DNA of 42,082 nt from JAVBMJ01 sp031552535 (GTDB lineage: Bacteria > Bacteroidota > Bacteroidia > Bacteroidales > Rikenellaceae). The stretch spans positions 1 through 42,082 of the forward strand of contig JAVBMJ010000061.1 of assembly GCA_031552535.1 (NCBI GenBank). Reading direction: 5' to 3'. Made by a program: the position numbers and the translations under genes. The notes beneath the pieces were generated by a model. That model was not told the DNA's origin, did no database searches, and saw only the letters and a list, made by a program, of their open reading frames with translations. This document shows, one piece after another, positions 8,632-17,558 of the stretch. Position 1 is the stretch's first letter, and every line of letters begins with the position of its first letter.

Positions 8632-11388
8632 CTACACCACCACGTTAATGATCTTGCCGGGGACGACGACCACCTTTTTGGGGCTTTTGCCGTCGAGGTG
8701 GCGTGTGCTTTGCGGGTCTTCGAGCACCGCCGTTTCGATCTGGGCCACGGTCAGGTCCAGCGGGAGCTCCTTTTTGAAACGCAGTTTCCCGTTGAACGAC
8801 ACGGGGTACTCGAAACTGCTCTCCACCAGATACGCTTCATCGTGCTCCGGATAGCGTGCATCGAATACCGAAGCCTCGTGTCCCAGCATCTGCCACATCT
8901 CCTCACAAAGGTGCGGGGCGAAGGGGGCCAGCAGTATCGTAAGCGGCTCTATGATCCCGTGCTTGCCGCACTGTCCCAATTCGTTGAGACATATCATGAA
9001 AGCGCTGACAGATGTATTGAACGAGAAATTTTCAATATCCTCGCGTATTTTCTTTATGGTTTTGTGCAACGTTTTCAACTCCGCCGCCGACGGCTTTTCG
9101 TCCGAAACCGTAAACTCCCCGTCGCGGTTCACGGCAAGCCTCCAGAACCGGCGCAGGAACTTGTGCACGCCGTCGATGCCGTTCGTGTCCCACGGCTTGG
9201 CCTGTTCCAACGGCCCGAGGAACATCTCATACATCCTCAGCGTGTCGGCTCCGTACTCTTCTACTATGCGGTCGGGATTGACGACGTTGAACATACTCTT
9301 CGACATCTTTTCCACCGCCCAGCCGCAAATATATTTACCATCCTCGAGCACGAATTCCGCTTCGGCGAACTCGGGCTGCCAGCGGCGGAAAGCGTCGAGA
9401 TCGAGCACGTCGTTACGAACTATGTTCACATCGACATGTATCTCCTGTGTGTCGTAACCATCTTTCAATCCGAGCGATACGAATTTATTGGTCCCCTTTA
9501 TGCGGTAGACGAAATTCGACCGTCCCTGGATCATGCCTTGGTTGACGAGTTTTTTGAACGGTTCGTCCTCGCACACAACCCCCAGGTCGTAAAGGAACTT
9601 GTTCCAGAAACGGGAATACATAAGATGCCCCGTGGCGTGTTCTATGCCCCCCACATAGAGGTCGACGCTGCGCCAGTATCCGTTCGCTTCGGGCGACACG
9701 AGCGCCGTGCCGTTGTGCGGGTCCATGTAGCGCAGGTAATATGCCGACGATCCGGCAAATCCGGGCATCGTACTCAACTCATAGGGGTAACCCTCCGGAG
9801 TATGCCAGCCCGCGACACGCGCCAATGGCGGTTCGCCTTCGGCCGTAGGACCGAAATCCTTTACCGGAGGCAACTCCAGCGGCAACTTATCGTCGTCGAG
9901 AACGTAAGCCGTATCGCCTTTATAATACACAGGGAACGGTTCGCCCCAATATCTCTGGCGGCTGAATATGGCGTCACGCAAGCGGTAGTTGACCCTCATT
10001 TTACCTATTCCGCGCTTACCGATCTCAGCAAACATCACCTCTATCGCCTCGGTTACATCCATTCCATTGAGGAAATCCGAGTTGATCACTTTGCCAGATT
10101 TTGCATCATACGAACTCACCGAAAGGTCGCCGCACTCCACCACCGGTACGATGTCGAGCCCGAAATGGCGCGCAAAGGCCCAGTCACGGCTGTCGTGCGC
10201 CGGGACAGCCATGATAGCTCCCGTGCCGTAGCCGGCCAAAACATAGTCGCTTATGTACACAGGAATATTTTTCCCCGTGAACGGATTGACGGCATAGCTG
10301 CCGGTAAACACCCCGCTCACGCGCTTAGTCTCCGTAATGCGTTCGCGTTCCGAACGTTTCCTGGTTTCATCAATATAATTTTCCACCTCTGCGGCATGTT
10401 CCGCCGTGGTCAACACCGGCACATATTCGTGCTCGGGGGCGACAACCATGAACGTGGCGCCGAATATTGTGTCGGGACGGGTCGTGAATATCTCCAGTTG
10501 CAGGTCGCTGCCGGCCACCTGGAAGAACATCTGTGCCCCCTTGCTACGCCCGATCCAGTTGCGCTGGATCTCCTTCAGCGACTCGCTCCACTCCAGATTG
10601 TCGAGTCCTCCGACAAGCCTTTCGGCATAGGCCGTTACCCTGAGCAACCACTGCTTCATCCGCTTTTGTTCCACCGGAAAACCGCCGCGTACCGAAAGCC
10701 CATCCTTCACCTCGTCATTGGCCAGCACCGTACCCAGGCCCGGGCACCAGTTGACCATCGTGTCGGCGCGGTAAGCCAGGCGGTAGTTCTGCAACACCTC
10801 TTCGCGCCTGGCCTCGTCGTACGAGTTCCATTCGGAGGCCGTGAACGACAGGGGTTGTGTGCACGCCGCGTTGAGCCCCTCGCTGCCATACTGCCCGAAA
10901 GCCTCCGCCAGCTCCTCTATCGGGCGGGCCTTCTGGGTATCGAAGCAATAATACGACCGGAACATGCGCACGAAGGCCCATTGTGTCCAATGGTAATACT
11001 TCGGGTCGCACGTTTGTACCTCGCGGTCCCAGTCGAACGAGAAACCTATCTTATCCAGCTGCTCACGATAGCGGTTGATATTGTTTTCGGTCGTAACCGC
11101 CGGGTGCTGCCCCGTCTGTATCGCATATTGTTCGGCCGGAAGACCGAAAGCATCGTAGCCCATCGGGTGCAGCACATTGAACCCGCAAAGGCGTTTGTAA
11201 CGTGAAAAGATATCCGACGCTATATATCCCAACGGATGCCCCACATGAAGCCCGGCGCCCGACGGATAAGGGAACATGTCGAGAACATATAATTTTTCGC
11301 GCGAATGGTCCACATCCACCCTATAGGTGCCGCGTTCTCTCCACAACGCCTGCCATTTGCGTTCGATCTCATTGAAATTGTATTCCAT
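8632..11388 (-). CDS. leuS: Leucyl-tRNA synthetase
   Basis: Class I aminoacyl-tRNA synthetase that charges tRNA-Leu. 918 residues. The ATP-binding HIGH-type motif is in YPSGAGLHVGHPLGY, the zinc/insert and CP1 editing domain is in the middle (TTRPDTIFGATFMVVAPEHE is the conserved editing-site segment), and the KMSKS loop appears as EKMSKSMFN. A C-terminal anticodon-binding region and LeuRS tail (KSPKKVVVVPGKIINVVV) are present. It starts with MEYNFNEIERKWQALW at 11388. Its own -7 box is at 11415-11422, and typA follows downstream in the same direction. Confidence 0.97.
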   Translation of the reverse strand: MEYNFNEIERKWQALWRERGTYRVDVDHSREKLYVLDMFPYPSGAGLHVGHPLGYIASDIFSRYKRLCGFNVLHPMGYDAFGLPAEQYAIQTGQHPAVTTENNINRYREQLDKIGFSFDWDREVQTCDPKYYHWTQWAFVRMFRSYYCFDTQKARPIEELAEAFGQYGSEGLNAACTQPLSFTASEWNSYDEARREEVLQNYRLAYRADTMVNWCPGLGTVLANDEVKDGLSVRGGFPVEQKRMKQWLLRVTAYAERLVGGLDNLEWSESLKEIQRNWIGRSKGAQMFFQVAGSDLQLEIFTTRPDTIFGATFMVVAPEHEYVPVLTTAEHAAEVENYIDETRKRSERERITETKRVSGVFTGSYAVNPFTGKNIPVYISDYVLAGYGTGAIMAVPAHDSRDWAFARHFGLDIVPVVECGDLSVSSYDAKSGKVINSDFLNGMDVTEAIEVMFAEIGKRGIGKMRVNYRLRDAIFSRQRYWGEPFPVYYKGDTAYVLDDDKLPLELPPVKDFGPTAEGEPPLARVAGWHTPEGYPYELSTMPGFAGSSAYYLRYMDPHNGTALVSPEANGYWRSVDLYVGGIEHATGHLMYSRFWNKFLYDLGVVCEDEPFKKLVNQGMIQGRSNFVYRIKGTNKFVSLGLKDGYDTQEIHVDVNIVRNDVLDLDAFRRWQPEFAEAEFVLEDGKYICGWAVEKMSKSMFNVVNPDRIVEEYGADTLRMYEMFLGPLEQAKPWDTNGIDGVHKFLRRFWRLAVNRDGEFTVSDEKPSAAELKTLHKTIKKIREDIENFSFNTSVSAFMICLNELGQCGKHGIIEPLTILLAPFAPHLCEEMWQMLGHEASVFDARYPEHDEAYLVESSFEYPVSFNGKLRFKKELPLDLTVAQIETAVLEDPQSTRHLDGKSPKKVVVVPGKIINVVV

Positions 11389-11414
11389 CGGGCTTCGTTT
11401 TTAATTACGGGCTA

Positions 11415-11422
11415 CAAAGGTA
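11415..11422 (-). promoter_or_regulatory. Bacteroidetes -7 box for leuS
   Basis: TACCTTTG on the minus strand, 26 bp from the leuS start codon. No strong -33 TTTG is visible at the expected distance. The leader is short, which argues against a T-box or attenuator. Confidence 0.6.
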
Positions 11423-11546
11423 CAGTATTTTGCGGTTTCCATAACACACAAACAAAGCAAACTTTCAAAAACTCCCGGCCTGCGGACCTGAAGAGGTGGA
11501 AACATGATCACATTGCGTGATAATTGGTTTTCCGGATAAAAATTAT

Positions 11547-11554
11547 TACCTTCG
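11547..11554 (+). promoter_or_regulatory. Probable -7 box for the mqnA cluster
   Basis: TACCTTCG is one base off TAnnTTTG, with TTGG about 20 bp upstream (11525-11528) as a possible -33 element. It lies about 80 bp before mqnA and is the only promoter-like signal seen upstream of the cluster. Confidence 0.45.
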
Positions 11555-11632
11555 CGGCGTCCCCACCACCCAGGTGGAGATTTTCTTCCACTTTGTCGAG
11601 GGCAATGTTTAACCAATCGCACACATCTATGG

Positions 11633-12406
11633 ATGATGGACAGGGGCACCATTGTAGCGGTATCTTACCTCAATACGGTTCCCTTTATTTACGGGATCGA
11701 GCACGCGGCGGGGCTGCGTGGCGACCTCGTGCTGTCTCCTCCGCGGCAATGTGCCGAGCGGTTCTTCTCGGGTAAAGCCGACATAGCCCTTATCCCCGTC
11801 CAGGCTGCGGCGGGACTGGATCCCTCACAAATACAAATAATCACTCCGTATTGCCTCGGGGCGAGCGGTAGCGTGCGCACGGTGGTGCTGGTGAGCAACT
11901 CTCCGTTGGAGGAGATCCGCCGCATATACCTCGACTCACATTCGTTGACTTCGGTACGCCTGGTGAGGATACTTGCCGGACGGTTGTGGAATATCGCGCC
12001 ACGGTGGGAGGAACTCGACGATTATTCGGTAGTGGACAACCCCGCGCCGGGCGACGCATTCCTGCTGATAGGCGACAAGGTGTTCGGTTACGAGGGGCGT
12101 TTCGCATACTCCGCCGATCTTGCCGACGAATGGCGCCGGCTAACGTCGCTGCCTTTCGTATTCGCCGTGTGGGTCGCACACAAAGGGATTGATCCGCAGT
12201 TGGTTGCGAAGTTGGAGGAGGCCCTGTCTTACGGGCTGAGACATATCCCCGAAGCTATAGAACATTACGGCCACGGCGGCAAACCTTACGCGCTGGATTA
12301 CCTTACACGAAATATAGACTACCTGTTCGACGAACAAAAACGCCGGGCGCTCTCCCTGTTCCGGGAGGAAGGGATGAAATTCGATCCCCGCGCCAATCCC
12401 GGCTGA
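11633..12406 (+). CDS. mqnA: Chorismate dehydratase, futalosine-route menaquinone synthesis
   Basis: First committed enzyme of the futalosine pathway; it dehydrates chorismate to 3-enolpyruvylbenzoate. 257 residues with the periplasmic-binding-protein-like fold of MqnA/MqnD. Recognisable features are the N-terminal strand VAVSYLNTVPFIYGI, SPPRQCAERFFSGKADIALIPV and the central DSHSLTSVRLVRILAGRLW. Starts at 11633 and 11636 are both possible; 11636 removes one Met. mqnB and mqnD follow in the same cluster, which strongly supports the assignment. Gap of 113 bp to corA with no obvious terminator. Confidence 0.92.
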   Translation: MMDRGTIVAVSYLNTVPFIYGIEHAAGLRGDLVLSPPRQCAERFFSGKADIALIPVQAAAGLDPSQIQIITPYCLGASGSVRTVVLVSNSPLEEIRRIYLDSHSLTSVRLVRILAGRLWNIAPRWEELDDYSVVDNPAPGDAFLLIGDKVFGYEGRFAYSADLADEWRRLTSLPFVFAVWVAHKGIDPQLVAKLEEALSYGLRHIPEAIEHYGHGGKPYALDYLTRNIDYLFDEQKRRALSLFREEGMKFDPRANPG

Positions 12407-12519
12407 ACTCTCTGATCGGGGAAGGTGGGGCCCGTGTGGTCCATTGTCCCGTTTTTCGCGCCACAGGCCGTTTGCTACCGGCGCTCCCTAATAATTAACC
12501 GTATAAACAGGGAAGAGAG

Positions 12520-13470
12520 ATGATTACGATATACCAGAAGCAATACAACAAAATCGTCCGCAATGCCGACGTCAAGCTTTTCGACGACCTGGGTTACGAC
12601 GACATACTTTGGATCGACCTGCTGAATCCCACGCTCAAGGAGCAGAAGGCGGTGGAGGCATTCCTTGAGATCAACCTCCAGACGCGCCAGCAGTTGGAGG
12701 AAATCGAAACCTCATCGAAATATTCCGAGACGGAAAACGCCATATTCTCGAACTCCAACTTTTTCGTTCCCAACGACGACAGTTTCGTTGTGGAGCCGGT
12801 TTCGTTCATCATCTGCGAGGGAGTCCTGGTGTCGGTGCGCAACTCGGAGTTCCGAACATTCAACGAAGCGGCGAAAAAATTACAGATGAACTACCGGGCT
12901 TATCCCACCGGCTACCACCTGTTGATATCGATCATGGAGGTACGCATCGATTTCGACGCCGACCTGGTGGAGGCGCTTTCTCGGCAAATCGCGGCGCTGA
13001 GCAAGGACATAAGCCTCAACGAGTCGGTGGAAAAGAACATCATCCGCCGCATCAACCACCTTCAGGAGAACACAATGCTTATCCGTGAGAATATTTTCGA
13101 CCGCCAGAGGGTGCTTTCGGGCATCCTGCGCAGCGAGCGCTTTCCGAACGATATATACCCGAAGTTGACGCTGATGATCAAGGACGTCAACTCGCTGATC
13201 AACCACGCCGATTTCGCCTCTGAGCGCCTCGACTTCCTGCAGGATACGGCGTTGGGCCTTATCAACCTCGAACAGAGCAAGGCCACTAAAATATTCACCG
13301 TGGCATCGCTGTTTTTCATGCCTCCGACAATGATAGCCAGCATCTACGGGATGAATTTTTTGCATATGCCGGAGACTCATTTCAGGTACGGTTATCCTAT
13401 GGCACTGGTATTGATGGTAGTGGTGTCGGCGGGGACATACTGGTATTTCAAGATAAAGAAATGGATTTAG
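12520..13470 (+). CDS. corA: CorA-type magnesium/divalent cation channel
   Basis: 316 residues: a long cytoplasmic N-terminal domain (1-250) of alpha/beta and long helices, then two membrane helices near the C-terminus. The family signature GMN appears as SIYGMNF after the first pore helix (FTVASLFFMPPTMIASIYGMN), followed by a short loop and the last helix ending FKIKKWI. A purine-rich GGGAAGAGAG directly precedes the ATG, unusually Shine-Dalgarno-like for this window. The stop overlaps the 13461 start of the RelA/SpoT homologue, implying translational coupling. Mg, Co or Ni selectivity cannot be read from the sequence. Confidence 0.93.
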   Translation: MITIYQKQYNKIVRNADVKLFDDLGYDDILWIDLLNPTLKEQKAVEAFLEINLQTRQQLEEIETSSKYSETENAIFSNSNFFVPNDDSFVVEPVSFIICEGVLVSVRNSEFRTFNEAAKKLQMNYRAYPTGYHLLISIMEVRIDFDADLVEALSRQIAALSKDISLNESVEKNIIRRINHLQENTMLIRENIFDRQRVLSGILRSERFPNDIYPKLTLMIKDVNSLINHADFASERLDFLQDTALGLINLEQSKATKIFTVASLFFMPPTMIASIYGMNFLHMPETHFRYGYPMALVLMVVVSAGTYWYFKIKKWI

Positions 13471-15689
13471 CGGGAATAGCTGCCGGAGAGTGTGGCGAGA
13501 GAAAGAGTTTGTCTAAATTTCCTATGGAAAAGAAGAAGCACTTTGAAGATTTTCTGGCGTTGTGCGGTACGTATTTCAGTGCCCCGAGCGTCGAAACCAT
13601 ACGTGGAGTACTGGCGCTGGCCGACGAAAAACTGGCCGGCATAAAACGTTACGACGGCACCGACATGGTGATGCACAGCGTCGGAGCGGCCGAAATAGTG
13701 ATCCGCGAAATAGGCCTGGGGCGCAATTCGACAGTGGCGACATTGCTGCACGACGTAGTGCAGAAAGATTTGATGTCGCTCGACGAGGCGGGGGAGATGT
13801 ATGGCGAGCAATGCCGGTCGATACTGAAAGGGTTGTGCAATATATCGGAAGTCGACGCCAAGGTTTCCAACGAACAGGCGGGCAATTTCCGCGACCTTAT
13901 AGTTTCCTATTCCACCGACCCGCGGGTGATCCTTATAAAGCTCGCCGACAGGCTGGAAGTGATGCGTTCGTTGCAGATATTCCCGCGGGAGAAGCAACAG
14001 AAAAAATCGTGGGAAAGCCTCAACCTTTACGCCCAGATAGCGCATAAACTGGGTCTTTACGGGATAAAGAGCGAACTGGAGGATATTTCGCTCAGTTATC
14101 TCGACCCAGAATCGTATAATTATATCCGCCGTCGCCTGGAGGAGAGCGCGCCCGAAAGGCAACGCATAGTGTCGGAGTTCCTGGAACCGGTCGAAAAGAG
14201 ATTGAAGGCCGAAGGATACAAATACGCGATCAAAAGCCGCACGAAGAGCATCTACTCGATATGGAGCAAGATGCGCAAGATGAAGGTGTCGTACGATGAG
14301 GTCTACGACATATTCGCGCTGAGGATCATCGTCGACTGCCAGCGCGAACAGGAGAAGATGTTGTGCTGGGGGGTCTATTCGATAGTCACCGATTTTTACC
14401 AGCCCAACCCCGACCGCCTGAGGGACTGGATATCGATCCCCAAGTCCAACGGCTACGAGTCGCTCCATACGACGGTATTGACTCCCGACAGGCATTGGAT
14501 CGAGGTCCAGATACGTTCCGAGCGGATGGACCTTGTGGCGGAGCGCGGTATAGCGGCGCACTGGCGCTACAAGGGGGTCAACAGTAGTGGCATTGGCAGC
14601 GAGGAGTGGCTGTCTAAGTTGCGCGAGTTGATGGAGGAGACTCAAGGGGCCAACATTGCCGAAAAATTCGACGCCAAACTGTCGTTCGAGGAGATATTCG
14701 TATTCACCCCGAAAGGCGACCTGCACAAGTTGCCGGAAGGGGCCACCGTTCTCGACTTCGCCTTTGCGATACACTCCGGATTGGGGTCGACGTGCACCGG
14801 CGGCAAGGTCAACAACCGCAACGTCCCGATCAAGGAGCAGTTGAAGAACGGCGACATCGTTGAGATATTCACCTCCAAGAACCAACACCCCAAGGCCGAC
14901 TGGCTCAATGCGGTGGTCACGGGCAAGGCACGCAACAAAATACGGGCCTACCTGCGCGAGGAGCAGGCCCGGGAGTCGTTGCTGGGCCGCGAAGAGTTGG
15001 AGCGCAAGATACGCAACTGGAAACTCGGCATGACGATAGACGATGCCGTCACGCAGTTGTGTAAATATTATAAATGTAAAACCGGCACCGAATTCTACGC
15101 TCTTGTGGCGCAGGAGAAGGTCGACATGGCCGAAGTGAAAGAGGTGCTCACCGGCGCAAGGGAGACCGGGCAGACCGCCGCTAAACCACGGGTTGTGCAG
15201 AGCCGGACGGCGAAGGATGATGAACACGGCGAGGAGCTGGTTATCGACGAGTCGATACGGGGCATGGAGTATAAATTCGCCCGCTGCTGCAATCCGATCT
15301 TCGGCGACGAGGTGTTCGGGTTCGTCACCGTCGGGTCGGGCATCACGATCCACCGCCGCACGTGCCCCAATGCCGCGAGACTGACCGAACAATACCCATA
15401 CAGGGTGTTGCCGGCCCGCTGGCGTGGTACAGGATCCTCGTCCGGAATGTTCCTGGCCTCGCTGAAGGTTGTGGCCGACAACATACCGGGTATGGTGGGA
15501 GGCATCAACGAGGTTATAACCCGCGATATGAAACTCAACATACGTTCGATGAACCTTTCACAGGCCGGGGGCCAATTGGCCGGAGTTATAAATGTGGAGG
15601 TGGGTAGCAGCAACGTGGTCGAGACGTTGATACACTCCCTGCTAAGAGTTAAAGGTATTCAACGTGTTTTCCGGGTAAACAACTTGTAA
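13461..15689 (+). CDS. relA: RelA/SpoT-family (p)ppGpp synthetase with degenerate hydrolase site
   Basis: Long RSH protein, 742 residues from 13461, or 721 if Met22 (13524) is the start, which is closer to the family. Order: HD hydrolase-like domain (about 60-220), synthetase (240-370), TGS (415-480, FTPKGDLHKLPEGATVLDF), zinc-finger/RIS region (KFARCCNPIFGDEVFGF) and C-terminal ACT domain. Synthetase residues are intact: RTKSIYSIWSKM, Asp283 in YDIFALRI and Glu348 in WIEVQIRSERMD. In the HD domain His72, His97-Asp98 and Asp163 remain, but the HDxxED motif reads HDVVQK (Gln101, Lys102) and LADRLHN reads LADRLEV. It is therefore probably a synthetase-only, RelA-like enzyme (inference). Overlaps corA at its start and the DUF454 gene by TAATG at its end. 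Confidence 0.92.
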   Translation: MDLAGIAAGECGERKSLSKFPMEKKKHFEDFLALCGTYFSAPSVETIRGVLALADEKLAGIKRYDGTDMVMHSVGAAEIVIREIGLGRNSTVATLLHDVVQKDLMSLDEAGEMYGEQCRSILKGLCNISEVDAKVSNEQAGNFRDLIVSYSTDPRVILIKLADRLEVMRSLQIFPREKQQKKSWESLNLYAQIAHKLGLYGIKSELEDISLSYLDPESYNYIRRRLEESAPERQRIVSEFLEPVEKRLKAEGYKYAIKSRTKSIYSIWSKMRKMKVSYDEVYDIFALRIIVDCQREQEKMLCWGVYSIVTDFYQPNPDRLRDWISIPKSNGYESLHTTVLTPDRHWIEVQIRSERMDLVAERGIAAHWRYKGVNSSGIGSEEWLSKLRELMEETQGANIAEKFDAKLSFEEIFVFTPKGDLHKLPEGATVLDFAFAIHSGLGSTCTGGKVNNRNVPIKEQLKNGDIVEIFTSKNQHPKADWLNAVVTGKARNKIRAYLREEQARESLLGREELERKIRNWKLGMTIDDAVTQLCKYYKCKTGTEFYALVAQEKVDMAEVKEVLTGARETGQTAAKPRVVQSRTAKDDEHGEELVIDESIRGMEYKFARCCNPIFGDEVFGFVTVGSGITIHRRTCPNAARLTEQYPYRVLPARWRGTGSSSGMFLASLKVVADNIPGMVGGINEVITRDMKLNIRSMNLSQAGGQLAGVINVEVGSSNVVETLIHSLLRVKGIQRVFRVNNL

Positions 15690-16078
15690 TGGGAGCGTTG
15701 AGGCGGGTGTATATGGTCTGCGGGCTTCTGTGTGTGGGGCTGGGTATATTAGGCATGGCCCTGCCGGTGCTGCCTACCACCCCTTTTCTACTGCTGGCAC
15801 TGTGGCTTTTCAGCCGCAGTTCGCCGCGATTGCAGCGGTGGTTGTTGACCAACCCGTTGTTCGGCAAATATCTCGACGACTACCGTAACGGCCGGGGAGT
15901 CCCGCGCAGGGTGAAATTTTATATTATCACATTGTTATGGGGCACCATGTCATATACGGCATTGTGTGTGGTGAGGCCGGTGTGGTTGAAAATCACGCTT
16001 TTTTTAGTAGCTTTGTGCGTCACGGTGCATATCCTTTTGATAAAAAGCAAGCACAGGAAGGATGATGAAGAGGTGTAG
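15689..16078 (+). CDS. DUF454 (YbaN-like) inner-membrane protein
   Basis: 129 residues with three to four predicted membrane helices: about 5-40 as a hairpin through VLPTTPFLLLALWLF, and a C-terminal pair (YIITLLWGTMSYTALCVV, ITLFLVALCVTVHILLI). The segment G-x-ALPVLPTTPFLLLALWLFSRSSPRL and NPLFGKYLDDYRNGRGVP are typical of DUF454/YbaN, a family of unknown function. Its start overlaps the preceding stop by one base (TAATG) and its end overlaps mqnB by 17 bp, so it is firmly inside the operon. No function is proposed. Confidence 0.88.
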   Translation: MGALRRVYMVCGLLCVGLGILGMALPVLPTTPFLLLALWLFSRSSPRLQRWLLTNPLFGKYLDDYRNGRGVPRRVKFYIITLLWGTMSYTALCVVRPVWLKITLFLVALCVTVHILLIKSKHRKDDEEV

Positions 16079-16631
16079 GATACTTGTATTGACCCCTACT
16101 GAGATCGAGGCATCACACCTTGGGCTGTTGCCGGAGGGGTGTACCATCGAGGTCTGTGGCGTGGGGATGGCCGAAACGGCTGCCGCCACGGTACGGATGG
16201 TGACCTGGATGAAGCCCGAATTGGTAATCCTGGCCGGAATAGCCGGAGCCTGCAGTGGAAGCGGACTCCATACCGGGGACAGCGTACTGGTGGCGGAGGA
16301 AAGTATAGCCGACCTGGGATCCGTGCGTGACGGCGAATTCGTAGGATTGTATGAAAAACACTACCGTTGCCGCGAAGAGATAATGCCTGAGGGATGGCTC
16401 CGTGTGACATCCCGTACTGTAAACACATGCCCCTCACGATGGGCCCGGGGCGGTGAAATAGAAAATATGGAAGGAGCGGCGTTTTTTGCAGTATGCGAAA
16501 GCCTCGGCGTCGATTTTCTGGAGTTACGCACAATATCCAACATCGTCGGAGCCCCGAAAAACGAATGGCGCATCGACGAAGCGGCGGAAGAGCTCGGCAG
16601 CGCGTTACATAAATTATTGATCGATCTTTAA
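16062..16631 (+). CDS. mqnB: Futalosine hydrolase
   Basis: Cleaves (aminodeoxy)futalosine to dehypoxanthine futalosine plus a purine base, the third dedicated step in this menaquinone route. 189 residues of the nucleoside-phosphorylase/nucleosidase fold. Visible are the N-terminal strand ILVLTPTEIEASHL, the GVGMAETAAATVRMV nucleotide-site segment, VILAGIAGACSGSGLHTGDSV, and the catalytic-loop motif IENMEGAAFFAVCESLGV, followed by LRTISNIVGAPKNEWRIDEA. Slightly shorter than characterised homologues (about 200-225). Sits between DUF454 (17-bp overlap) and mqnD (66-bp gap). Confidence 0.9.
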   Translation: MMKRCRILVLTPTEIEASHLGLLPEGCTIEVCGVGMAETAAATVRMVTWMKPELVILAGIAGACSGSGLHTGDSVLVAEESIADLGSVRDGEFVGLYEKHYRCREEIMPEGWLRVTSRTVNTCPSRWARGGEIENMEGAAFFAVCESLGVDFLELRTISNIVGAPKNEWRIDEAAEELGSALHKLLIDL

Positions 16632-16697
16632 TGAGGAACGGCCGCTTTTGACATCACTTTACACTGATTCTACGGCCAATAATAACCAATCCGACAT

Positions 16698-17498
16698 ATG
16701 AAACTCAAACTCGGGCTTTCGCCCTGTCCCAACGATACTTTTATGTTCGATGCCCTGCTCAACCGGCGTATAGAATACAAAGGTCTCGATTTTGAATCCA
16801 CATTCGCCGACATTGCCGAATTGAACCGTAGTGCCCGTGACCACCTTTTCGATGTGTGCAAAGTCAGCTATGCCGCGGTTCCCGATCTTATGCAGCACTA
16901 CAAGGTGCTAAATACGGGAAGCGCTATGGGGTTCGGCAACGGCCCGCTGATAGTGGCGGCACGCGAAGATGTCGACCTGTCGGATCCAGGCCTGCGGATC
17001 CTTCTGCCGGGCGAGGATACAACGGCAAATATGCTGGTGGACAAACTGTATTCACACCTGAAAAACAGGCATTATTGCCACTTTGCATCGATCATGAAGC
17101 GAGTGGCCTCAGGGGAGTTCGACGCCGGGGTGATCATCCACGAGGGTAGGTTCACATACCACGAACTGGGGCTCAAGATGCTGGTCGACCTGGGGGTGGA
17201 ATGGGAAAAATACACAGGGTTGCCGCTGCCACTCGGGGCGATAGTGGTCTCACGTAAACTATCTACACGAACCCAGAAAAAGATAGAACGCCTGCTTGGC
17301 GAAAGCATACGCTTCGCCATGGTGTCGCCCGACGCATCGCAGGAGTTTGTCCGTTCACACGCACAGGAACTTTCACAGATAGTTATCTCGAAACACATCT
17401 CGCTATATGTAAACCGGTTCTCGATAGACCTCGGGGAACAAGGCAAACGGGCCATAATGCAACTACTGGGCCTGCCCGATGAATCGTGCTTTCTGTAA
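16698..17498 (+). CDS. mqnD: 1,4-dihydroxy-6-naphthoate synthase
   Basis: Makes 1,4-dihydroxy-6-naphthoate from cyclic dehypoxanthine futalosine. 266 residues. The N-terminal signature LGLSPCPNDTFMFDALL and the following ADIAELNRSARDHLFDVCKVSY (split here for the family's two binding strands) are diagnostic, as is VIIHEGRFTYHELGLKMLVD. It is the last gene of the cluster; after it comes a 443-bp repeat-filled gap. The radical SAM partners MqnC and MqnE are not in the window. Confidence 0.93.
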   Translation: MKLKLGLSPCPNDTFMFDALLNRRIEYKGLDFESTFADIAELNRSARDHLFDVCKVSYAAVPDLMQHYKVLNTGSAMGFGNGPLIVAAREDVDLSDPGLRILLPGEDTTANMLVDKLYSHLKNRHYCHFASIMKRVASGEFDAGVIIHEGRFTYHELGLKMLVDLGVEWEKYTGLPLPLGAIVVSRKLSTRTQKKIERLLGESIRFAMVSPDASQEFVRSHAQELSQIVISKHISLYVNRFSIDLGEQGKRAIMQLLGLPDESCFL

Positions 17499-17558
17499 AG
17501 TCTGTCCGGGACGAGTCGACAGGTTTTATATAAAGTCGAAAATGTCTCAAAACGAAAT

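Noticed and set aside
8614..11205. 863-codon open frame on the plus strand
   Set aside because: It lies entirely antisense to leuS. Its composition (many His/Arg runs) is that of a GC-rich shadow frame, and leuS has every family motif.
13467..15392. 641-codon minus-strand open frame
   Set aside because: Antisense shadow of the RelA/SpoT gene with no domain resemblance.
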